DNA of 64,000 nt. Origin: Haloarcula sp. DT43. GTDB lineage: Archaea > Halobacteriota > Halobacteria > Halobacteriales > Haloarculaceae. The translations under genes were made by a program, and so were the position numbers. This document shows, one piece after another, positions 57,975 to 64,000 of the stretch (positions within the stretch are counted from its first letter, which is position 1; the number at the start of each line of letters is the position of its first letter). The DNA lies in the NCBI RefSeq assembly GCF_037078405.1, contig NZ_JAYMGZ010000001.1, positions 930,001-994,000 of the forward strand, given 5' to 3'. The notes beneath the pieces are model-generated. The model was not told the origin of the DNA. It saw only the letters and a program-made list of their open reading frames with translations, and ran no database searches.

Positions 57975-58114
57975 GTGTGTTGGTAACATGGGCCTGTGTC
58001 GGTATAACTCTTTCCGCTCCGCTAACAGGTTCGGCGCGAGACGTCCGACTCGAAGTACGGCGTGGGGCCGGCCCCGGCTCGAACCGCCGGACCGGGACAC
58101 CCCCCGTCCAGGGA

Positions 58115-58126
58115 ATATATTTAATA
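58115..58126 (+). promoter_or_regulatory. strong TATA box for the RNase H-like gene
   Basis: ATATATTTAATA is centred about 28 bp before the ATG at 58149, one of the best TATA matches in the window, implying a leaderless, well-expressed transcript. Confidence 0.65.
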
Positions 58127-58148
58127 CCCTGCTTACCCAACGGAAACT

Positions 58149-58811
58149 ATGGCCGCTTACGGCCGGCCGTCACTTCGAGACCTGTTCGATGAATCACCGA
58201 CGCCGCACATCGCGCATCCGCCGCGGAGTCACCATCGAGACTTCTACGTTGCCACAGACGGGTCGTTCAGACCCCACAACGGCACGACATCGACCGCCAG
58301 CGGGTCGAACGGCCCGACGGGCGGGCTGGGTGTCGTCGTCGAGACCCTCGACGGTGAGCGCGTGGTCAGGCTGTCGGTCCCGGACACCTGTCCCGACAAC
58401 AACGTCGCCGAGTACCGGGCGCTCCACCTCGGACTCGACGTGCTGGCGAGACGGGCGCCGCCCGACGCCCGCGTCGGACTCCTCATCGACCACGACCAGC
58501 TCGCCGAGAACGTGAACGCGGAGGTGCTCGCCGCCCACGGCTCCGACTACGACCCGCCACACGCCGTTTCGGTCCCGCCGGCGACGGGGCTACACTGGCG
58601 CGGCATCCAGGCCCGCATCAACGGGTTCGGCGAGGTCCGCGCCGCGCGGATTTCCGGCGACCGCAACCCCGCGCATCCGCTGGCGAACGCACCTGACCAG
58701 TACGCCCACGTCAACGGCGAACCGGACCGGTGTGTCCTCCCTGACGCGCCGACCGTAAACGAACGCGTCCCGCCGCCGTCGCGCGCCGAGCGCGGCGGGG
58801 CGTCGGACTGA
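58149..58811 (+). CDS. RNase H-fold protein
   Basis: A 220-residue protein with an RNase HI-like core at about residues 30-150: FYVATDGSFRP (first catalytic Asp), GGLGVVVETLDGE (strands 2-3), NNVAEYRALHLGLDVLARR (catalytic Glu) and VGLLIDHDQLAENVN (second Asp). The final Asp/His region is harder to place, and the C-terminal 70 residues are Pro/Arg-rich. It is related to archaeal RNase HI-type proteins that remove RNA primers or R-loops, but with a longer N-terminus and tail. Activity is likely but not certain. Confidence 0.75.
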   Translation: MAAYGRPSLRDLFDESPTPHIAHPPRSHHRDFYVATDGSFRPHNGTTSTASGSNGPTGGLGVVVETLDGERVVRLSVPDTCPDNNVAEYRALHLGLDVLARRAPPDARVGLLIDHDQLAENVNAEVLAAHGSDYDPPHAVSVPPATGLHWRGIQARINGFGEVRAARISGDRNPAHPLANAPDQYAHVNGEPDRCVLPDAPTVNERVPPPSRAERGGASD

Positions 58812-59189
58812 CGGAACCTGGCCGGCCAAAGCCGGCGACACGCAAGAGCTCTCTCACATCGCGGTTACTGCTCTGTTTCTCCACCTCGTCGCTATCGCTC
58901 CGTTCCCCACTTCGCTGTCACCGCTCAGTTGCATCTGCGTTTGCCAACCCGTCCTGGACCACTACGGATAGTTACATACATCTGCGCTTCGGTGAGAAAA
59001 GCACGCTCACGGGTGGAAAGCTCCGTAACGACCCGCTCCATGCTGTTGTATCAGATACTCGTCAATGTCTCTCTATCTCATAACTTATGGAGATTATCAG
59101 CTACGTTCTCACGTACGTTCGGAAAACGTCATACTGACCAAATTTTAAGTGGTAAAAATAGAATAGTTTACAGTGGGAGGTGAATTACG
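58812..59189. other. 378-bp gene-poor AT-richer region, left edge of low-GC island
   Basis: The composition shifts from GC-rich to AT-rich after about 58,850. No frame shows haloarchaeal codon bias (the 84-codon frame from TTG 58929 has random codon use). The end contains the promoter of the next gene: TATA-like TTTTAAGT at about 59144-59151 and a perfect Shine-Dalgarno GGAGGTGA at 59177-59184. Confidence 0.5.
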
Positions 59190-59450
59190 TTGAGTACCAG
59201 AACTGACGGACCAGATGGTTTCGGCGGACAGTTCTTCGAGCAGCTGGTGCCGCGTCGGCGACTGACGCGGCACGACTTCGTTCTCGCCGTCATTCCCGCG
59301 GTGTTCGCCCTCACACTCGTTGCCGCGGCTGTTCTGGACCTCTCGATTCAGGCGGCAATTGCTGGCGCATCACTTGTTGGCGCTGTGGCCGTTGTCGATG
59401 CACTCTTCCTCCACCCACCGACCCGCGGTCAACGGCGAGGCGAGACGTGA
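59190..59450 (+). CDS. small two-span membrane protein with TTG start
   Basis: An 86-residue protein. The TTG start at 59190 is supported by the Shine-Dalgarno GGAGGTGA 5 nt upstream. Sequence: a soluble N-terminal part (STRTDGPDGFGGQFFEQLVP), then two helices (FVLAVIPAVFALTLVAAAVL and AAIAGASLVGAVAVVDALFL), then a basic tail. The combination of perfect SD and TTG start is unusual here. It lies within the low-GC island, though its own codons are fairly GC-rich. Function unknown. Confidence 0.65.
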   Translation: MSTRTDGPDGFGGQFFEQLVPRRRLTRHDFVLAVIPAVFALTLVAAAVLDLSIQAAIAGASLVGAVAVVDALFLHPPTRGQRRGET

Positions 59451-59610
59451 CATCGCGTTCCGGCATCGAGCCAGAACGCCGTGTCTTTTAGAGGGGCCAC
59501 TCTGTGTCCCTCGATAGAAGCGGATCAGAGTATCATACAATTCCCACAAGTGTTGCTTTCAGTCAGAATAGTCTGAATAGACTGCACAGTAGGACTGCGA
59601 ACCAAGCAAT

Positions 59611-60075
59611 CTACGCTTTTCTCCCCAATAATCTAAGTATTAGTCCGAGCAGAACAAACCCGGCCCCGATGAGGCCGATGAGTGCGCCCCCGAGTTGAGC
59701 AATGGGACAGCCAAGGCAGTCAGATCTGTACGTCCACACTAAGTAGTATTTGCCATCATGCTGAACGTATGTGTCCCATGTTGTATCATCGTAATATTCA
59801 AACTCTGGTGGGAGGCGACTCGTGTTGGTGGTGGTCACTTTTGTGGTATTCTTTGCTGTCAAGAATAGCGATTGAGCCCTATCAGAGAGATTCGAAAATG
59901 TGTAATAGTGGTCATGTCCGTCTATCTGATCGACCTCTTCTGCAGTAGCTGGTTCGACGGTGATTGTGTACTCCGTGACAGGAATCATTGAGAATACGAC
60001 GGCGCTCCCGCCGATGAAAAAGCATCCAAGAAGCATCCAGAACAGAGGTGTGAGTAATCTTTGATCAGAGGGCAT
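59611..60075 (-). CDS. low-GC membrane protein, likely acquired
   Basis: A 154-residue protein with an N-terminal transmembrane helix (PLFWMLLGCFFIGGSAVVFSMI), an extracytoplasmic domain of about 90 residues rich in Thr/Asn (KNTTKVTTTNTSRL has N-glycosylation-type sequons), and a C-terminal hydrophobic hairpin (LGGALIGLIGAGFVLLGLIL). Two Cys (CLGC) precede the last helix. Codon usage (TAT, AAT, ACT, GAT, TTT frequent) is clearly unlike neighbouring genes, pointing to horizontal origin. No recognised function. Confidence 0.7.
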   Translation of the reverse strand: MPSDQRLLTPLFWMLLGCFFIGGSAVVFSMIPVTEYTITVEPATAEEVDQIDGHDHYYTFSNLSDRAQSLFLTAKNTTKVTTTNTSRLPPEFEYYDDTTWDTYVQHDGKYYLVWTYRSDCLGCPIAQLGGALIGLIGAGFVLLGLILRLLGRKA

Positions 60076-60291
60076 TCAGTCGGAGTATTGCTGGTTGCGA
60101 TATATGTTTTCGGCCGTCAATCACGCCACCGGAAATAGTTGGAAGTATAGGACTGGAGCATGTCTTCAAGCCATTCGATAGGGTTTGAATGATCAACATT
60201 TGGTCTGTACTACCGTTTCAACTCGGATCTGACAACAGTTCTATGACACCCTCACAAACGGATACGTTCCTGCGAAAAGACGGGTAGTCGG
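60076..60291. other. AT-rich intergenic region, right edge of the low-GC island
   Basis: This is 216 bp between the acquired membrane protein and maeB, AT-rich with no coding frame. It contains the promoter of the membrane protein (CGATATATG near 60100 on the plus strand, readable on minus as CATATATCG). Beyond 60,290 the composition returns to the chromosomal norm. Confidence 0.5.
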
Positions 60292-62544
60292 TTACTCCTG
60301 CTGAGCGTCGACGACGGCGACGCCGGCGAGGTTCACGATGTCTTTGACCTCGTCGCCGCGCTGGAGGACGTGGACGGGCTTGTCCATGCCGACCAGCATC
60401 GGCCCGATGGCCTCGGCACCGCCCAGCCGCTGGAGCAGTTTGTAGCCGATGTTGCCCGCTTCCAGGTTCGGGAACACGAGGACGTTCGCGGGGTCGTCGA
60501 GTTCGGAGAACTCGTAGGTGTCCTGCAAGATGTCCTCCACGACGGCAGTGTCGGCCTGCATCTCGCCGTCGACCGGGAAGTCCACGCGGTCGTCGCTTTG
60601 CAGGCGTGAAACCGCTCGGCGAATCTTCTTCGTCCCGGGGTTGTCGACGCTGCCGAAGTTCGAGTACGACAGCATCGCCGCCCGCGGTTCGACGTTGAAC
60701 CGACGGGCCAGCTCCCCGGTGTGTCGGGTGACCTCCTCCAGTACGTCCGTGTCGGGGTCCTGATTAACGGTGGTGTCGGCACAGAAGATGACGCGGTTCT
60801 TGAACGTCAGCATGTAGACGCCGGCCGCGTAGTCGGCGTCGTCGGCCGTGCCGATGACCTGCAGCGGCGGCCGTAGCGCCGATGGATAGTGGTGGGTCAG
60901 GCCGGTCAGCATCGCGTCGGCGTCGCCCATCTCGACCATCACGCTGCCGAGGTAGTTCCCGTCCCGGACCAGTTCCTCGGCCTCGCGGCGCGTGATGCCT
61001 TTGCGCTGGCGAATCTCGTACAGCCGGTCGGCGTAGTCGGCCACATCGGCGGTCTCGGGGTCGACGACGACGGGGTCGAACTCCAGGCCGAACTTCCGGC
61101 GCGTGGACTCGATGCGGTCGGCGTCGCCGATGAGAATCGGCTCGGCGATGCCCTGCTCGACCAGCTGGTAGGCCGCCCGAATCATCTTCTCGTCGTGGCC
61201 CTCGGCGAGGACGACCCGCTGTGGGTCGCTCTTTGCCTTGTTGAGCACGACGCGCATCATCTCGCGGGACTTGCCCAGGCGGGCCTCGAGTTTCTCGACG
61301 TAGGCGTCGGTGTCGATTTCCGTCCGCGCCGCGCCGCTCTCGATTGCGGCCTCGGCGACCGCGGGCGTCACCTCGAAGAGGACCCGCGGGTCGAGGGGTT
61401 TCGGGATGATGTAGTCCGGGCCGAACTGCAGGGGCTGGTCGCCGTAGGCCTTGACGACCTCGTCGGGGACGTCCTGCTTGGCGAGGTCCGCGAGCGCGCG
61501 GGCCGCGGCGACCTTCATCTCCTCGTTGATCTCGGTCGCACGCACGTCGAGCGCGCCTCGGAAGATGAACGGGAAACCGAGGACGTTGTTCACCTGATTG
61601 GGGTAGTCAGAGCGGCCGGTGGCCATGATGACTGTGTCGTCGCGGGCCGCTTTGGCGTCCTCGTAGGCGATTTCGGGGTCCGGATTGGCCATCGCGAAGA
61701 TGATGGGGTCGCTGGCCATCGACCGCACCATCTCCTGGTCGACGATGCCGCCGACCGAGAGGCCGACGAACACGTCCGCCCCCTCCATCGCGTCGGCGAG
61801 GCCGCCCTCGGGGATGTCGCGGGCGAACTCCTGTTTGAACTCGTTGAGTTCCTCGTGTTTCGCACGCTCCTCGGTGATGATGCCCGAGGAGTCACACATC
61901 GTGATGTTGTCCTTCGAGACGCCCAGCGAGACGTAGAACTTCGCCGAGGCGATGGCCGACGCGCCGGCACCGGAGAAGACGACGTCCAGTTCGTCCAGTT
62001 CCTTCCCGGCGATGTCGGCCGCGTTGACCATCGCCGCCCCGGAGATTATCGCGGTACCGTGTTGGTCATCGTGGAACACCGGGATGTCCAGTTCCTCGCT
62101 GAGTCGGCGCTCCACCTCGAAACACTCCGGGGCGGCGATGTCTTCGAGGTTGATGCCGCCGAAGGTCGGCTCCATCGCCTGGACCGTCTGTATCATCGCC
62201 TCGGCGTCGTCGGCGTCCAGTTCCACGTCGAAGACGTCGATGTCGGCGAAGCGCTTGAACAGCACGCCCTTCCCCTCCATAACTGGCTTGCCGGCCTCCG
62301 GGCCGATGTCGCCCAGGCCGAGCACCGCCGACCCGTCCGAGACGACCCCGACGAGGTTCCCCTTCGCGGTGTACTCGAAGGCCCGCTCGGGGTCCTTGTC
62401 GATTTCCCGACAGGGTGCCGCGACGCCGGGAGAGTACGCCAGCGAGAGGTCACGCTGTGTGTTCGTCGGCTTCGTCGTCGCTATCTCTATCTTGCCCGGC
62501 GGCTCGCTCCGGTGGTACTCCAGTGCGTCCTCGTCAAGTCCCAT
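60292..62544 (-). CDS. maeB: NADP-dependent malic enzyme with phosphotransacetylase-like domain
   Basis: A 750-residue MaeB-type enzyme that converts malate to pyruvate, with NADPH production. The malic enzyme half (residues 1 to about 430) contains [63 protein letters not shown] and the Rossmann [12 protein letters not shown]. The second half (about 430-750) is a phosphate-acetyltransferase-like domain ([28 protein letters not shown]-type [28 protein letters not shown]), which lacks Pta activity in characterised MaeB and serves allosteric regulation. Length is standard. Confidence 0.96.
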   Translation of the reverse strand: MGLDEDALEYHRSEPPGKIEIATTKPTNTQRDLSLAYSPGVAAPCREIDKDPERAFEYTAKGNLVGVVSDGSAVLGLGDIGPEAGKPVMEGKGVLFKRFADIDVFDVELDADDAEAMIQTVQAMEPTFGGINLEDIAAPECFEVERRLSEELDIPVFHDDQHGTAIISGAAMVNAADIAGKELDELDVVFSGAGASAIASAKFYVSLGVSKDNITMCDSSGIITEERAKHEELNEFKQEFARDIPEGGLADAMEGADVFVGLSVGGIVDQEMVRSMASDPIIFAMANPDPEIAYEDAKAARDDTVIMATGRSDYPNQVNNVLGFPFIFRGALDVRATEINEEMKVAAARALADLAKQDVPDEVVKAYGDQPLQFGPDYIIPKPLDPRVLFEVTPAVAEAAIESGAARTEIDTDAYVEKLEARLGKSREMMRVVLNKAKSDPQRVVLAEGHDEKMIRAAYQLVEQGIAEPILIGDADRIESTRRKFGLEFDPVVVDPETADVADYADRLYEIRQRKGITRREAEELVRDGNYLGSVMVEMGDADAMLTGLTHHYPSALRPPLQVIGTADDADYAAGVYMLTFKNRVIFCADTTVNQDPDTDVLEEVTRHTGELARRFNVEPRAAMLSYSNFGSVDNPGTKKIRRAVSRLQSDDRVDFPVDGEMQADTAVVEDILQDTYEFSELDDPANVLVFPNLEAGNIGYKLLQRLGGAEAIGPMLVGMDKPVHVLQRGDEVKDIVNLAGVAVVDAQQE

Positions 62545-62701
62545 ACCCCGACGTCGAACCCAACTGTAAAAAAGACAAGTTTACCGTCAACGGACGAGCG
62601 GTACAACGACAGCTGTCGAATACAGTCGCCGAGTGGCGGTCTACGGCACCGGAACGTCCCGTCAATTGGAAAACAGCCGCCGGCTGTGCCGCCCGCGCCC
62701 C

Positions 62702-64000
62702 TCAGTTCGCGTTGGTGAGTTCGCCGACCCGGGCGGTGAGTTCGGTGACCGCGTCCTCCTGCTGGTCGGCCGCCTCGACGATTTCCTTCGTCGCCGACTC
62801 GGCCTCCTGGGCGTGGGTCTGGGCGTCTTCGACCATCGAAGTCACGTCCTCGATAGCGCTCGCCTGGTCGTCGTTGGCGTCGGCGACCTCCTGGATGCCC
62901 CGCGTCGCCTCCTCGACGGCGTCGGAGATACGGTCCAGCGCGTCCAGTGCGTCCGAAATCTCGGACTCCGCGTGCTCGACCTGTTCGTGGGTGGTCCCGA
63001 CCATGTCCGCGGTCTCGTTCGCCTGCGCCTGAATCGTCGTGATGCTGGTCGATATCTCCGAGGCGTACTCGCTCGTTTCGTTGGCGAGTGTCTTCACCTC
63101 GTCGGCGACGACGGCGAACCCGCTCCCGCTCTCGCCGGCGCGGGCCGCCTCGATGTTGGCGTTCAGCGCGAGCATGTTCGTCTGCTCGGCCACGTCGGCG
63201 ATTATCTCGACGATTTCGCTGACTTCGTCCATCTGTTCGTCGAGGTCGGTGACGGTGTCGACGAGGTCGTCGCTCGTCTCGGCGAGCCCGTCCGTGACCT
63301 CCATGACCGCTTCGCCGGCGTCCGACCCGTCCTCGGCGGCCTCTCTCGCCCGTTTGGCCGCCGACGCGACCTCGCTCGACGTCGCGGCGACCTCCTCCAT
63401 CCCGGCCCCGATGTTCTGGATGTTGTCGGCCGCCTCCGACAGGGCCTCGGTCTGTTCGGTGACCCGGCTCTCGACGGTTTCGGCTGACGAGTTCGTCTGT
63501 TCGATGGCGACTGCGAGCTGCTGGGCCTGTTCGTCGACCTTGTCCGCCAGCCGCTCGACCTGTTCGGCCATGTCGTTGAGCGAGGTGACGACCTCACACA
63601 GCTGGTCGTCGACGTACTCGGCACCGTCGGACCGGTCGAACGACGCCCGGGCGTCGAGCTGGCCGCTCTCGAGCGCGGCCATGGTCGATTTGACCTCCTC
63701 GACCAGGTTCGTCACCGCCTCGTGACGGTTGGCCTCGTCGGTCCGGTCCTGGACCATCTCGACGACGGCGATGAGTTCGCCGTCCTCGTCGTAGATGGGG
63801 GCGGCGCTGAACGAGATGTTGCGCTCGTTGCCGTGCTGGTCGGCCATCACGCTCGTATCGCGGTACAGCGTGAAGTCCTCGCCCTCGACCTTCGGCACGT
63901 CGTACTCCGTGTGAGTGGTCTCGGGCGCGTCGAGGACCTTGTCGGCGAGGGTCTTCCCGCGTCGCCCGTCCGGGTAAAACGCCATGCTCGCCATCTCCAT
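62702..64000 (-). CDS. halobacterial transducer/methyl-accepting chemotaxis protein, C-terminal part (truncated by window)
   Basis: The 432 visible residues include the end of a PAS domain (FSAAPIYDEDGELIAVVEMVQDRTDEANR), a HAMP-like/linker helix and a full cytoplasmic MCP signalling domain with the hairpin tip ADVAEQTNMLALNANIEAARAGESGSGFAVVADEVKTLA near residue 270. Gln/Glu pairs along the helices are likely methylation sites. The N-terminus lies right of 64,000, so whether it is membrane-bound or soluble (as with PAS-type Htr proteins) cannot be said. It signals to CheA/CheW. It is followed by 157 bp before maeB, on the same strand. Confidence 0.93.
   Translation of the reverse strand: MEMASMAFYPDGRRGKTLADKVLDAPETTHTEYDVPKVEGEDFTLYRDTSVMADQHGNERNISFSAAPIYDEDGELIAVVEMVQDRTDEANRHEAVTNLVEEVKSTMAALESGQLDARASFDRSDGAEYVDDQLCEVVTSLNDMAEQVERLADKVDEQAQQLAVAIEQTNSSAETVESRVTEQTEALSEAADNIQNIGAGMEEVAATSSEVASAAKRAREAAEDGSDAGEAVMEVTDGLAETSDDLVDTVTDLDEQMDEVSEIVEIIADVAEQTNMLALNANIEAARAGESGSGFAVVADEVKTLANETSEYASEISTSITTIQAQANETADMVGTTHEQVEHAESEISDALDALDRISDAVEEATRGIQEVADANDDQASAIEDVTSMVEDAQTHAQEAESATKEIVEAADQQEDAVTELTARVGELTNAN

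Noticed and set aside
58929-59183. 84-codon open frame from TTG
   Set aside because: Random codon use, no acidic bias and no hydrophobic or motif pattern; it lies in the low-GC gap.
60889-62718. 609-codon open frame on the plus strand
   Set aside because: Antisense of maeB, with no recognisable domain.
1-64000. CRISPR array, rRNA operon or complete insertion sequence
   Set aside because: No regularly spaced repeats, rRNA-like sequence or transposase with DDE or HUH motifs were seen anywhere in the window.

Overview
The window is a stretch of chromosome from a haloarchaeon (class Halobacteria). I infer this from the very high GC content with strong third-position GC bias, acidic proteomes throughout, TATA boxes about 27 nt upstream of start codons (leaderless transcripts), and archaeal genes: rad50, family B DNA polymerase, thermosome, 20S proteasome alpha and beta, archaeal phosphopantothenate synthetase, Pth2, and MetRS with a C-terminal tRNA-binding domain. 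Gene content fits the Haloarcula/Halomicrobium group, but I cannot fix the genus. I saw no rRNA, CRISPR array or intact insertion sequence. There is one tRNA, tRNA-Gln(UUG).

Layout. 0-4.7 kb: rad50 3' end, three small conserved genes on the minus strand, and an intein-free polB. 4.8-9.5 kb: sufCBD followed by a rubrerythrin-like protein overlapping a DtxR-type regulator, an Fe-S/iron block. 9.5-16.1 kb: tRNA-Gln, GNAT/zinc-ribbon protein, HD hydrolase, LysE exporter, coiled-coil protein, a GH2-like protein and small genes. 16.2-28.4 kb: thermosome, amidohydrolase-like protein, glycosyltransferase, methyltransferase, several winged-helix regulators, a hybrid receiver-PAS histidine kinase, and an SPFH/NfeD pair. 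28.5-40.4 kb: metG, DedA-like protein, aspartate decarboxylase (beta-alanine supply), RecA-like protein, ppsA, PhzF, then archaeal phosphopantoate-beta-alanine ligase overlapping a tandem AAA ATPase. The decarboxylase and the ligase belong to the same CoA pathway. 40.4-52.8 kb is rich in thiamine functions: thi4, two HTH-ThiN (ThiR-like) regulators, and a four-gene operon with two TenA paralogues of different active-site class, a sodium:solute symporter and a 49-residue membrane peptide. dcd, pth2, psmA-psmB and a universal stress protein lie between. 52.8-64 kb: 2-hydroxyacid dehydrogenase, MFS transporter, truD, phosphoribosyltransferase, RNase H-like protein, an AT-rich island at about 58.8-60.3 kb, malic enzyme maeB, and the C-terminal part of a chemotaxis transducer cut by the window end.

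The most distinctive observations are the divergent thiR/tenA-tenA-symporter cluster with dyads in its promoter and in that of thi4; a 54-bp exact duplication of the decarboxylase 3' end flanking a short spacer, which looks like an att scar; a GH2-like enzyme with Gln in place of the expected catalytic Glu; a codon-usage anomaly at the classical intein sites of polB; a tandem AAA ATPase with a 68-bp internal identity; and a TrmB-like dyad upstream of ppsA. Product names rest on motifs read by eye. No database search was run.
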